DNA of 11,899 nt, taken from the NCBI GenBank assembly GCA_934663885.1, contig CAKUKW010000044.1, positions 1 through 11,899 of the forward strand, in the 5' to 3' direction. Origin of the DNA: an uncultured Tidjanibacter sp. (lineage in GTDB: Bacteria; Bacteroidota; Bacteroidia; Bacteroidales; Rikenellaceae). The translations under genes were made by a program, and so were the position numbers. Positions 1-7,699 of this stretch are shown piece by piece; the stretch's first letter is position 1; every line of letters starts with the position of its first letter. The notes under the pieces are model-generated. The model did no database searches. It worked only from the letters and a program-made list of their open reading frames with translations, and was not told the DNA's origin.

Positions 1-1745
1 GCCTTTATCCTGGCGACACTCTTGAATTTTTTCATTAAATCGGCAATCGTTTTTGCTCCGATTCCGGGAATTTCTTCCAGCTGGCTTTTTACGAACGCCG
101 CCGAACGTTTGTTGCGGTGGAAAGTGATGCCGAAACGGTGGGCCTCGTCCCTCAGGTACATGATCACCTTGAGCGGCTCGCCCGTTTTGTCGAGGTAATA
201 AGGCATCGGGTCGTTCGGGAAAAATATCTCCTCAATGCGCTTGGCCAGGCCTACGATTGTGACTTTGCTCTCTATACCGAGTTCACATAGAATGCCGTAG
301 GCTGCGCTCAATTGGCCCTTGCCCCCGTCGACCACGATCAGATCGGGCAGCGGGGTGCCCTCGACGATCATACGGCTGTACCGCCGGCCCACGATTTCGC
401 GCATGGATGCGAAATCATCGGGACCGACAACCGTTTTAATGTTGAAATGGCGGTACTCTTTACGGGAGGGTTTCCCGTCACGGAAGACCACGCATGAAGC
501 CACGGGGTGGGTGCCATGTAGGTTGGAGTTGTCGAAACACTCGATATGCCGTGGTTGGACATCCATCCGGAGCGCCTTCCGCATGGATTCCATCAGGCGG
601 TCGGTGTGTTTTTCAGGATTTTTTATTTCGAGGTTTTTCAGTTTTTCGAGCCTGTAAAGGCGGGCGTTGCGCTCCGAGAATTCCAACAGTTTCAGCTTGT
701 CGCCCCGCGAAGGAACCGTAAATTTAATATCTTCATAAAGGCCTTTTTCAGGCAGGAAAGGGACTATGACCTCCCTTGCCAGTTTGCCCGACAGTTTTTC
801 GCTGATCTCCTGGATGGCGCGAGAGAGTATTTCACGGGGTTCGTTATCGGCACCTACGGTTAGCTGTACCGTAAAGCTGTTCACGATAGAGCCGGAAATA
901 ACACGTACGAAATTACAATAGGCAGTATAGTCGTCGTCATCTGCCAGGAGCGAAAAAACGTCGGCCTCGCGGATCGAAGAGCTGACTATTACCGACTTGC
1001 TTTCGTAAGCGTCGAGCAGTGCCAGGCGATTCTTGAAATGACCCGCCACCTCGAATTTCATCTCGGCAGCGGCTTCGTTCATCCTTTCCGTAATATATTG
1101 CCTCGTAAAGCGCAGGTCGCCGCGGAGGGTCTTTTTTATCATCTCGACCCCGGCCATATAGTCTTCTTCCGACTGCTTACCCACACAGGGCCCCTTGCAG
1201 TTGCCAATATGATATTGCAGGCATACGCCGTATTTGCCGCGGGCTATGGTGTCGGGTGCGAGGTTCAGCGAGCATGTCCGTAACAGGTAGATGCCGTGGA
1301 TAAGGTCGAGCATGTTTTTCTGGACGGATATGGAGGCGTAGGGCCCGAAATACTGGGAGCCGTCGCGCACCATGCGGCGGGTCGACATTACGCGAGGGAA
1401 CGGCTCGTTGCGGATGACTATCCAGGGATAGGTCTTGTCGTCCTTCAGCATGGTATTGTAACGCGGCTGGATGGTCTTGATAAGTGAATTTTCCAGCAGG
1501 AACGCGTCCGTCTCCGAGTCCACGTCGATATGCTTCAGGGATGCGATCTGGCGTACCAGCAACTTTATTTTACCAGGGTGGTTGCGCGATTCCATGAAAT
1601 AGGAGGATACGCGCTTTTTGAGGTTCTTTGCCTTGCCCACATAAATGACTTCCCCCGCGCGGTTCATGAACTGATAGACCCCGGGGGTGGACGGCAGCAG
1701 CGCCACCTGCTCTTTAAGGCTGAGAGCTTTTTCCTCCATTTCCAT
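1..1745 (-). CDS. uvrC: UvrABC excinuclease subunit C (3' end outside window)
   Basis: UvrC makes both incisions around a DNA lesion in nucleotide excision repair, after UvrA/UvrB recognition. Translation gives 581 uninterrupted codons and leaves the window inside the C-terminal helix-hairpin-helix region, so only about 20-30 residues should be missing relative to the usual ~600. Visible parts: GIY-YIG nuclease (PGVYQF at 21-26, IYVGKAKNLKKRV at 34-46, Glu85 in LLEN); four cysteines at 158, 175, 183 and 187, whose last two spacings match the iron-sulfur cysteines reported in E. coli UvrC; a UVR motif near 223-243; an RNase H-like nuclease with Asp405 (ECFDNSN), Asp473 (LIVVDGGKGQ) and His536 (RDEAHRF); and HhH sequence EEIPGIGAKT near 560-570. 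The start could be Met1 (1745) or Met3 (1739); the nearby promoter match favours the latter. It is divergent from the lipoprotein gene. Confidence 0.97.
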   Translation of the reverse strand, partial: MEMEEKALSLKEQVALLPSTPGVYQFMNRAGEVIYVGKAKNLKKRVSSYFMESRNHPGKIKLLVRQIASLKHIDVDSETDAFLLENSLIKTIQPRYNTMLKDDKTYPWIVIRNEPFPRVMSTRRMVRDGSQYFGPYASISVQKNMLDLIHGIYLLRTCSLNLAPDTIARGKYGVCLQYHIGNCKGPCVGKQSEEDYMAGVEMIKKTLRGDLRFTRQYITERMNEAAAEMKFEVAGHFKNRLALLDAYESKSVIVSSSIREADVFSLLADDDDYTAYCNFVRVISGSIVNSFTVQLTVGADNEPREILSRAIQEISEKLSGKLAREVIVPFLPEKGLYEDIKFTVPSRGDKLKLLEFSERNARLYRLEKLKNLEIKNPEKHTDRLMESMRKALRMDVQPRHIECFDNSNLHGTHPVASCVVFRDGKPSRKEYRHFNIKTVVGPDDFASMREIVGRRYSRMIVEGTPLPDLIVVDGGKGQLSAAYGILCELGIESKVTIVGLAKRIEEIFFPNDPMPYYLDKTGEPLKVIMYLRDEAHRFGITFHRNKRSAAFVKSQLEEIPGIGAKTIADLMKKFKSVARIK

Positions 1746-1746
1746 G

Positions 1747-1754
1747 CAAAGATA
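1747..1754 (-). promoter_or_regulatory. Candidate -7 promoter element of uvrC
   Basis: On the minus strand this reads TATCTTTG, an exact match to the Bacteroidota -7 consensus TAnnTTTG. It ends one base before the first possible ATG of uvrC, so transcription would begin at or inside that codon. No clear -33 TTG lies at the expected distance. The placement implies a leaderless or nearly leaderless message. Confidence 0.55.
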
Positions 1755-1891
1755 AATATTTTCAGAGTTTAATGTCTGCTTTAGGGAAGGGTTATGTTTC
1801 GGTAAGCACTCTTTAATTAAAGAAATAAAATATATATTTGTATAATATAGGTTGGGCAAACTGAAAGCATTCATCTGCCTTTCACCTTTCA

Positions 1892-1919
1892 CTATATTGC
1901 AGAATATAGGAGGCGCCTC
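1892..1919. repeat. Two adjacent short dyads in the uvrC-lipoprotein intergenic region
   Basis: A perfect 7-bp inverted repeat (CTATATT, 4-base spacer, AATATAG) occupies 1892-1909. It is immediately followed by a perfect 10-bp palindrome, GAGGCGCCTC, at 1910-1919. They lie between two divergent genes, upstream of the lipoprotein promoter candidate. They could be operator sites or, in RNA, small hairpins; the sequence does not decide. The rest of this 279-bp gap contains no gene I can support. Confidence 0.5.
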
Positions 1920-1969
1920 GGCATAGCCCCGTCAAGAAAACTTGCCTTCGCCCTGCGCCCGGCTTTTAC

Positions 1970-1977
1970 TATATTTG
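1970..1977 (+). promoter_or_regulatory. Candidate -7 promoter element of the BACON lipoprotein gene
   Basis: TATATTTG is an exact TAnnTTTG match about 48 bp before the ATG at 2025, giving a predicted 5' leader of about 40 nt. The nearest TTG upstream (1942-1944) is 25 bp away, slightly longer than the usual 19-21. A second exact match, TATATTTG at 1833-1840, could be an alternative distal start. Confidence 0.5.
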
Positions 1978-2024
1978 TGACTCTCTTCCATTCCGGGAAA
2001 CTGTGCTGAGTAAAAACTGAAATT

Positions 2025-3455
2025 ATGAGAACAAAAAGTATTATATTAATATGCTGTGCGGCTGTCGCCATGCTGTCGGTGTCGTGCCAGAAAAAGGAAT
2101 ACGTACTTGACCTGGACACGTCGGTCATTAACCTGGAGGCCAGCGGCAACGGCCCCGAAGAGGTGCTCGTGACCGCCCGGAATGTGGATTGGACGGTAAA
2201 CGTAGATGCAGCGTCCGCCGAGTGGCTCCATACCGGCACTACAGGCGATAAAATATTCATCACGGCTGATGACAGGACGATGGAATCCCCCCGTGTAGGC
2301 AGGATTGTGGTAAGGGCTGTCGGAGATGTCACTCCCGCCAAGGAAATAATAGTCACGCAGAAAGGGGCGACGGGCCTAGTATACAGCCTCAGTATAGCTC
2401 CCCGGAGCCTGCTTTTTGCAGCCGATGAAACAGAAGGGAGCAAGAAAGTATTCGTTACGGCGAAGAATACCGCATGGTCGGCGGAGGTGGATGAACCTGC
2501 GCGCGAATGGCTGCTGATCACCGCGGGGCAGGATGAAATAACCGTTAAAGTCCGGGAGAAAACGGACGTAGGCTCCCGTACGGGAAGGATCGTTGTCCGG
2601 CCTGAAAGGGAGAGTCTGCCGGCGCAGTCGGTTACTGTTACCCAGACCGGTATAAACGTGACCTTCAGCGTATCGCCCACAGAACTTAATTTCGGTGCTG
2701 AGGATACAGACTCGAAAATGATAATGGAAACGGCTGAAAATGTCGGCTGGATTTCGGAGTTGGAAGAAAGCGCGAGCCAATGGCTCAAAATATCCTCATC
2801 AGGCAATATTATAAACGTCTCGGCAGAGCCCAATCATGACGATGTGCCGCGCTTGGGCAAGGTTATTATCACTCCCGACAGGCAGGGAATGGCACACAAA
2901 GAGGTTATTGTAACCCAGAGCTCAATTGACGGGCAGTACGATGCGGTCTTAACGTCGGGAGCCGGCGAATATTATGGCGATTATTATGGGAACGGCTGCG
3001 GTAACTTCGATATTAAGCTGGTTTCCGGAGATTTGGTTATAACCGACAATGGATTGGCGAAAGGGACTAACGGATATTATTTATTCTGTGAGAACTTCTC
3101 GGATCTGGTAGAGGAAGGGGATCTGCGTATGACCCCGGAGAAGTACCGGATAGTCGATACGGAGGAAAAATATACTACCCTGCCAGGTTATTTTGATGAT
3201 GAGAGGAAACAGTATGTAAGCGCCAGGCTCCAGAAATTTGAGAATGGCAGGATCGTATCGATAAATTCTGTCGTTTCGGGAAGTTTCGATATGGGATTCG
3301 ACGGGGTTTATAACATTAGCTTCTCCCTGGTGCTGGACGACGGTACGGAAAAATCATTATATTACAGGGGAGAGCTGGAGTTTGCAGACAAGACAGAAGA
3401 AGAAACCGCTTCCATTGCGGGTTCAGGTGCCATAAAAGCTTTTATGGCGAGATAG
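2025..3455 (+). CDS. Lipoprotein with three BACON-type repeats and a C-terminal beta-rich domain
   Basis: The 476-residue product begins with a lipoprotein signal peptide: charged MRTK, a hydrophobic stretch, and lipobox LSVSC with Cys21 as the likely lipidated residue. Three BACON-like repeats follow, at roughly 32-113, 122-209 and 215-300. Each has the pattern of a beta strand, a Trp-containing N-x-x-W core (NVDWTV, NTAWSA, NVGWIS), an EWL/QWL motif, and an ending like IIVTQKG, VTVTQTG or VIVTQSS. BACON modules are common in Bacteroidota surface glycan-handling proteins. Residues 303-455 form a different domain (start EYYGDYYGNG, Cys325 and Cys355, ending in a DDGTEKSLYYRG strand) that resembles an uncharacterised module I recall from Bacteroidales lipoproteins; I cannot name it. 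No glycosidase motif is visible. No SusC/D gene is adjacent. The role is probably surface binding or adhesion, which is inference. Confidence 0.85.
   Translation: MRTKSIILICCAAVAMLSVSCQKKEYVLDLDTSVINLEASGNGPEEVLVTARNVDWTVNVDAASAEWLHTGTTGDKIFITADDRTMESPRVGRIVVRAVGDVTPAKEIIVTQKGATGLVYSLSIAPRSLLFAADETEGSKKVFVTAKNTAWSAEVDEPAREWLLITAGQDEITVKVREKTDVGSRTGRIVVRPERESLPAQSVTVTQTGINVTFSVSPTELNFGAEDTDSKMIMETAENVGWISELEESASQWLKISSSGNIINVSAEPNHDDVPRLGKVIITPDRQGMAHKEVIVTQSSIDGQYDAVLTSGAGEYYGDYYGNGCGNFDIKLVSGDLVITDNGLAKGTNGYYLFCENFSDLVEEGDLRMTPEKYRIVDTEEKYTTLPGYFDDERKQYVSARLQKFENGRIVSINSVVSGSFDMGFDGVYNISFSLVLDDGTEKSLYYRGELEFADKTEEETASIAGSGAIKAFMAR
3429..3448. repeat. Perfect 20-bp palindrome inside the 3' end of the lipoprotein gene
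   Basis: Each half is GCCATAAAAG or its complement, with no mismatch and no spacer. It covers codons for the near-terminal residues AIKAFMA, so the same bases are coding and self-complementary. In RNA it would give an 8-bp stem with an AGCT loop on either strand. It lies where two convergent transcripts meet, but no U-run follows on either strand, so it is not a standard intrinsic terminator. Confidence 0.75.
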
Positions 3456-3467
3456 ATGCGGCTCTCG

Positions 3468-3492
3468 AAGCCTTTGTAGAAACAGGCTTTTA
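3468..3492 (+). terminator. Weak hairpin between convergent genes
   Basis: AAGCCT at 3468-3473 pairs perfectly with AGGCTT at 3484-3489 across a 10-base loop, and four T residues follow. It sits 12 bases after the lipoprotein stop codon and ends next to the acyl-CoA synthetase stop. The stem is short and the T-run short, so terminator strength is doubtful. Confidence 0.35.
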
Positions 3493-3494
3493 AA

Positions 3495-5114
3495 CTACTT
3501 CGGTGTTTTACCCTTATTGCGCGAATAGAGGTAACGCTTGATCTTGTGCGAAGGGGTCTTTTCAAATTCATCCTTCTGTTCCTCGACCGCAGCTATTTTC
3601 GATCCTTTGCTCACCTTGGAGTTAACATAGTTCTTGATGTCGTTCTTTATCTCCTCCATCTTGGCCGAAAGGTTGTCCTTCCACTCCTGGTAACGCTGCT
3701 CGAGTTCGTCATTGTTGAAATGAACGAGAGCGACCAGCTTGCCTTCATCCTGCGTAACAATGGAATCTGTAACAAGGAAGTGGCTGTTCAGTACGCTTTC
3801 GATATCCTCTGGATAAATATTCTCACCACTGGGACCGACTATCATACTGTTCAGGCGTCCTTTAACGTGAAGGTATCCATCGGCGTCGAGTGTGCAAAGG
3901 TCTTTCGTCCGGAACCAGCCGTCTTCGGTGAGCACTTCGCGGGTAAGTTCCTCATTTTTAAAATAACCTGTCATGACGCAGGGGGTTTTTACCACCAGTT
4001 CGCCTTCGCCGTTTTCGTTGATATCCTCCAGCCGGTATTCTATTCCGCGTAGGACAGGTCCGGTAGAGCCCAGGCGCGTTTTGCCAGGTATGGCTCCCGC
4101 CAACAGGGGTGCAGTTTCGGTCAGCCCGTAACCTATGGCGTAGGGGAATTTTCCTTCGTAAAGGAACCTCTCGGCCTCGTAATCGAGTTTAGCCCCGCCT
4201 ATACCGAAGAAACGCAGGCGTGCACCGAAGGTCTTGAAGAGTCTTTTGCCCGCTATACGGTGGATGGTCTTACGGAAAAAGTTCTTCCCGTAAAGCCAAC
4301 TCTTAAACTTTGTCTTTGTAAAAGGAGTAACTATCTGGCTTTTAAAAAGTTTTTCTATTACCAGTGGCACACTTAGCATTATGGTCGGCCGCACGGCCTT
4401 CAGCGCGGGCAGCAGGTTGGAGGCCGTAGGGGGCCTGTCCACGTATACCACCGAAGAGCCGCTGGCGAACGGGAATATCATGCCAAGGGAGCATTCGTAG
4501 GTGTGCGAAAGCGGAAGTATCGAAAGGAAAACGTCATCGGGGTAGATGGGAAACAGCTCCGCGTCCATTTCTATCTGCTTCGCCAGAGCCTTGTGTGTAA
4601 GCATCACACCTTTCGGTTTTGAAGTCGTGCCGGAGGTATATATTATCACGGCCAAATCGTCGGGCTGCGGTTCCTTCATTACCCCAAGCTCCGAATGGGT
4701 GCGCGAAATTACCCCGAGGTTTTTAGTCCTGATGACGATATTCATTTTGTCGAGTATAGTTTTTGGTACCCGCGCGTAAAGTTTGTCCGTCACCAACAGG
4801 GCTTTCGACTCGGAATGGGTAAGTATCATCTCCAACTCGTCGCTCGAAAAGTCGGGAAGTATGGGGACGATAATCATTCCCGCCGTAACCACTGCGAAAT
4901 AGCATACGTTCCAGTTGGGCATATTGCCGCTCAGCAGGGCCACTTTGTCACCGCTGCCCAGGCCCGCGCCGAGAAGTATCCCCCGGACATAATCGACCCT
5001 GTCGTCGAAGTCGTTGTAGGTCATAGATTCGCGGTCGAGCATCGAAAAGGCAGGACGGCTGCCGTATGTCTTTATACTGTTTGAGTATATTTCTTTCAGT
5101 GTGTTAAATTCCAT
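3495..5114 (-). CDS. Long-chain fatty acid-CoA ligase (AMP-forming), ANL superfamily
   Basis: The 539-residue protein should activate a fatty acid to acyl-AMP and transfer it to CoA. Adenylating-enzyme motifs run in order: P-loop-like YTSGTTSKPKGVMLTH at 159-174, LPLSHTYE at 200-207, GIGGAKL at 304-310, GYGLTETAPL at 328-337, GWFRTKDL at 399-406 with Asp405 expected to bind the ribose, KGRLNSMIVGPSGENIYP at 418-435, and the C-terminal lysine motif TPSHKIKR at 520-527. The P-loop has Ser where many relatives have a second Gly. Residues 470-515 are a charged helical insertion, which fits long-chain synthetases rather than small-acid ones. Acyl-ACP synthetase activity is an alternative. The start at 5114 has an AAGAGA purine run upstream. 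The gene is monocistronic, convergent with the lipoprotein gene and divergent from queG. Confidence 0.92.
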   Translation of the reverse strand: MEFNTLKEIYSNSIKTYGSRPAFSMLDRESMTYNDFDDRVDYVRGILLGAGLGSGDKVALLSGNMPNWNVCYFAVVTAGMIIVPILPDFSSDELEMILTHSESKALLVTDKLYARVPKTILDKMNIVIRTKNLGVISRTHSELGVMKEPQPDDLAVIIYTSGTTSKPKGVMLTHKALAKQIEMDAELFPIYPDDVFLSILPLSHTYECSLGMIFPFASGSSVVYVDRPPTASNLLPALKAVRPTIMLSVPLVIEKLFKSQIVTPFTKTKFKSWLYGKNFFRKTIHRIAGKRLFKTFGARLRFFGIGGAKLDYEAERFLYEGKFPYAIGYGLTETAPLLAGAIPGKTRLGSTGPVLRGIEYRLEDINENGEGELVVKTPCVMTGYFKNEELTREVLTEDGWFRTKDLCTLDADGYLHVKGRLNSMIVGPSGENIYPEDIESVLNSHFLVTDSIVTQDEGKLVALVHFNNDELEQRYQEWKDNLSAKMEEIKNDIKNYVNSKVSKGSKIAAVEEQKDEFEKTPSHKIKRYLYSRNKGKTPK

Positions 5115-5209
5115 TTTGTAATCTCTTGCAGGTTTTTAACTGGAATATGTTCGCCCTGTAACAGGGGTGTGAAAAATGCGTCCGGGCATGTTCCCGTCAA
5201 ATTAGAACG

Positions 5210-5217
5210 CAAAGTAA
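5210..5217 (-). promoter_or_regulatory. Possible -7 element for the acyl-CoA synthetase gene
   Basis: The minus strand reads TTACTTTG, seven of eight positions of the TAnnTTTG consensus. A start here would give a leader of about 90 nt that includes a small hairpin (CCCTG at 5154-5158 pairing with CAGGG at 5162-5166). No -33 element was found, so the call is weak. Confidence 0.3.
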
Positions 5218-5239
5218 ATCATAATTATTTTTTAATCTT

Positions 5240-5247
5240 TATTTTTG
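5240..5247 (+). promoter_or_regulatory. Candidate -7 promoter element of queG
   Basis: TATTTTTG is an exact TAnnTTTG match, 33 bp before the queG ATG. Transcription would start near 5251-5254, just where the 5254-5270 hairpin begins. The sequence here is very AT-rich, so chance matches are more likely than elsewhere. Confidence 0.45.
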
Positions 5248-5253
5248 GAGTAA

Positions 5254-5270
5254 ATATATCAAAGATATAT
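5254..5270 (+). repeat. Perfect inverted repeat in the queG 5' leader
   Basis: ATATATC and GATATAT are perfect complements separated by AAA. The repeat ends ten bases before the queG start, and a short Shine-Dalgarno-like AGGAA (5272-5276) sits between it and the ATG. It may be an operator or a hairpin at the very 5' end of the message that limits ribosome access. Confidence 0.5.
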
Positions 5271-5280
5271 CAGGAACACG

Positions 5281-6270
5281 ATGACAATAAAAGCCAGTTA
5301 TGTCAAAAAAGCTGCCGCCGACGCGGGATTCGACGCCTGCGGTATCGCTGGAATATGCAATCTCGATGCCGAACTGGCGTTTACCCGGCGGTGGCTTGAA
5401 AAAGGTTTCGACGGAGGACTGGATTATATGCACCGGAATCTCGACAAAAGGTTCTCACCACGACTTCTGGCCGCAGGAACAAGGAGTATTGTCGTCTGCG
5501 CGGTAAGCTATAAAAACGACACGGGCCCCGGATATCCCGAAGGATACGCCGGCCCGAAAATAGCCTGTTATGCCCGCGCGGCTGATTACCACGAAATTAT
5601 TAAAGGTATGCTCCGGCGGCTTGCCGCTGCTTTGGAATCCGAATACGGCCGCATCGGATGGCGGGCGTTCTGCGATTCCGCCCCCGTGCTCGAGAAAAGG
5701 TGGGCGGTACAGGCCGGAATAGGATGGCAGGGCCGCAATTCACTGATAATTAACCCGAAACTCGGATCTTTTTTCCTTATAGGCGAACTCCTTATCGATG
5801 CCGGGACGGATGTTTATGATAAACCTTACAGCGGGCCGGGGTGCGCCGGATGCAGCCGTTGTGTGGAGAGGTGCCCAAACCGCGCCATAATGCCGGGCAA
5901 ATGCATAGACGCCCGCAAATGTATCGCCCGGGCGACGATAGAGAAATTATACGGCGGGGAAAACGTCACCGCCGGGGAAAATGCTGCAGGCAATGCAGCG
6001 GAGCAAGTAAACAATACAGGCATACATGGCGGATGTGCAACTCCGCTGAACGGTTGGATATTCGGATGCGACGAGTGCCAGAGCGTGTGCCCTTACAACA
6101 TGTCGGCGCCCGGTTACCGGAATCCCGCATTCAAGCCGCTTTTCGATCCGAGGGAGCTCGGCAGGGAATTCTGGATGTCGCTTTCCGAAGAGGGATTTCG
6201 GGAGAAGTTCGGGAATACCGCTATGTACCGCACGGGACTGGCACGGCTGAAGAAGAATATCGGAGAATGA
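5281..6270 (+). CDS. queG: Epoxyqueuosine reductase
   Basis: QueG is a cytosolic cobalamin-dependent iron-sulfur enzyme that reduces epoxyqueuosine to queuosine in tRNA, the last step of the modification. The 329-residue protein has the expected catalytic Asp132 in CDSAPVLEK and the IGWQGRNSLIINP segment at 147-159. Two [4Fe-4S] cluster motifs are formed by Cys188/191/194/198, Cys214 (RKCIARATIE), and Cys263/266/270 in GCDECQSVCPYN. Between RATIEKLY and NGWIFGCDEC there is a Gly/Asn/Ala-rich stretch, about 225-256, that looks like an insertion with weak sequence constraint and adds a further Cys252. The C-terminus matches the family. The gene stands alone, ends 12 bp from the convergent DUF721 stop, and has no evident terminator. 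Apart from the insert, family assignment is secure. Confidence 0.95.
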   Translation: MTIKASYVKKAAADAGFDACGIAGICNLDAELAFTRRWLEKGFDGGLDYMHRNLDKRFSPRLLAAGTRSIVVCAVSYKNDTGPGYPEGYAGPKIACYARAADYHEIIKGMLRRLAAALESEYGRIGWRAFCDSAPVLEKRWAVQAGIGWQGRNSLIINPKLGSFFLIGELLIDAGTDVYDKPYSGPGCAGCSRCVERCPNRAIMPGKCIDARKCIARATIEKLYGGENVTAGENAAGNAAEQVNNTGIHGGCATPLNGWIFGCDECQSVCPYNMSAPGYRNPAFKPLFDPRELGREFWMSLSEEGFREKFGNTAMYRTGLARLKKNIGE

Positions 6271-6282
6271 AATGAGGAATTG

Positions 6283-6576
6283 TTATTTAACTATCACCGT
6301 ACGCACGACGTTCATCCCCAACTCTTTGTTCAACTTCACCCTGAGCTCCTCGCGTCGCATGAAAAGTTCGTGACGGGCGGCCGAAGAAGTAATCCGCGCG
6401 GTAAGGATGCCGTTTCTCATTTCCAGTGAGCTTGTCAATGATGCCGCCGCACGCCCTGCCACTTCGGGCCACACTTCGGGTATGCGCGCTTCGCAAAGGC
6501 CGCGCGTAAGCCCCGGGCTGTCGCCTACGAACCCCGACCAAAGGTCTCCTATTCTTACCGGTTTGCTCCTCCTCAC
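6283..6576 (-). CDS. DUF721 / DciA-like protein
   Basis: This 97-residue protein fits the DUF721 family. Seen features are IPEVWPEVAG near 33-42, the strand pattern NGILTARITSSAARHELF near 55-72, and a basic helix RREELRVKLNKELG before the final VVRTVIVK strand. DUF721 includes DciA, the replicative helicase-associated protein found in bacteria lacking DnaC/DnaI loaders; whether this member acts that way is inference. It starts with GTG at 6576, two bases after the recF stop, and no in-frame ATG occurs until within the conserved domain. Tight spacing implies co-transcription and probably translational coupling with recF, an arrangement known from Bacteroidota. Confidence 0.85.
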   Translation of the reverse strand: MRRSKPVRIGDLWSGFVGDSPGLTRGLCEARIPEVWPEVAGRAAASLTSSLEMRNGILTARITSSAARHELFMRREELRVKLNKELGMNVVRTVIVK

Positions 6577-6578
6577 GC

Positions 6579-7682
6579 TTATTTCTCTTTAATTATTTCT
6601 CCCCCCCGTACATCGAAAAGAGTATAATCCACACTGCATCCGTCAAGTATGGATAACAGTCGGCCGCGGTTACAGTCCGATATTATTATCTGCCCGAACC
6701 CCCCGTCGTTCACAAGGTTTATAAGCGCCTCGAGCCTCGAGTTATCCAGTTTGTCGAAAAGGTCGTCCAGCAGAAGTATGGGACGTTCGCCCGTCTGCTC
6801 AGCAAGCAGGGTATGCTGGGCCAGTTTCAGGGCTATCAGGAAAGATTTCTGCTGTCCCTGCGAGCCGTACTTCCTCAGGGGATAACCGCCGATTTTCATT
6901 ACCATATCGTCGCGGTGTATCCCGGTAGTGGTGAATTGGTTGATAATATCTTTCTGACGCGCGTCCGCCAGCAGCCCCGCAAAAGTTTTCCCGCTTAATT
7001 CGGATCTGTAAGCAAGCTCCACCCGCTCACGGTCGCCGGAAATGGCTCTGTAATATTCCGCCACTACAGGCTGGAGTTTATCAATCATTTCCCCGCGCCT
7101 GGCATGGATTTTTTCGCCGTGCTGCACAAGCTGCTCATCAAGCACTTCGAGGAGCTCCCTGTTCGAGGCGCTGCCCATTTGCTTGAGCAGTCTGTTGCGT
7201 TCCGACAGTATGTGGTTGTACCGGATCAGGGCGTTGAGGTAATCGCGGTCGGTCTGGGATATGAAAGAGTTGAGCCACTTGCGTCTCTCGTCGGCGGCAT
7301 CGTTCACCAGGAAAACGTCGCCGGGGGCGACTATGACAGTGGGAATAACCCCAATATGATCGGACAGGCGCTCGTATTCCTTGGAATTGCGTTTCAGGCA
7401 TTTGCCCGAATTGCGCTTGAACGAGCAGGTAACCGTTTCATGCACTTCGGAGTCGCTGAAGTAATCGCCGTCGAGCATGAAAAATTCCTCGCCGTGGCGC
7501 ACACTCTGGCCATCGGTCATAGTCAGGGCGCTCTTACACATGGAAAGGTAATATACGGCGTCTATGGCGTTGGTTTTTCCGGCCCCGTTCTCGCCCGTCA
7601 GGCAGTTGATGCCCGGCGTGAATTCGAGCTCGGCCTGGGCAACGTTCTTAAAGTTAATCAACGACAGTTTCCTGATATACAT
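6579..7682 (-). CDS. recF: DNA replication and repair protein RecF
   Basis: RecF is an SMC-like ABC ATPase that loads RecA at single-strand gaps with RecO and RecR. The 367-residue product shows Walker A GENGAGKT at 30-37, the ABC signature YGSQGQQKS at 272-280, and Walker B ILLLDDLFDKLD at 302-313. The N-terminal MYIRKLSLINFKNV and the helical arm around 130-230 also fit. The open frame continues upstream without a stop across the intergenic region and antisense to the neighbouring gene, but the family N-terminus begins at the ATG at 7682 and a promoter element lies just above it, so 7682 is the start. Length is normal. It is first in a two-gene unit with the DUF721 gene. Confidence 0.96.
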   Translation of the reverse strand: MYIRKLSLINFKNVAQAELEFTPGINCLTGENGAGKTNAIDAVYYLSMCKSALTMTDGQSVRHGEEFFMLDGDYFSDSEVHETVTCSFKRNSGKCLKRNSKEYERLSDHIGVIPTVIVAPGDVFLVNDAADERRKWLNSFISQTDRDYLNALIRYNHILSERNRLLKQMGSASNRELLEVLDEQLVQHGEKIHARRGEMIDKLQPVVAEYYRAISGDRERVELAYRSELSGKTFAGLLADARQKDIINQFTTTGIHRDDMVMKIGGYPLRKYGSQGQQKSFLIALKLAQHTLLAEQTGERPILLLDDLFDKLDNSRLEALINLVNDGGFGQIIISDCNRGRLLSILDGCSVDYTLFDVRGGEIIKEK

Positions 7683-7699
7683 CCCTTCAATATTTAGCT

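Noticed and set aside
1892..2833. 313-codon open frame on the minus strand across the lipoprotein gene
   Set aside because: It is antisense to a gene with a clear signal peptide and domain repeats, is Ser/Thr/Val-rich as expected of a shadow frame, and has no recognisable motif.
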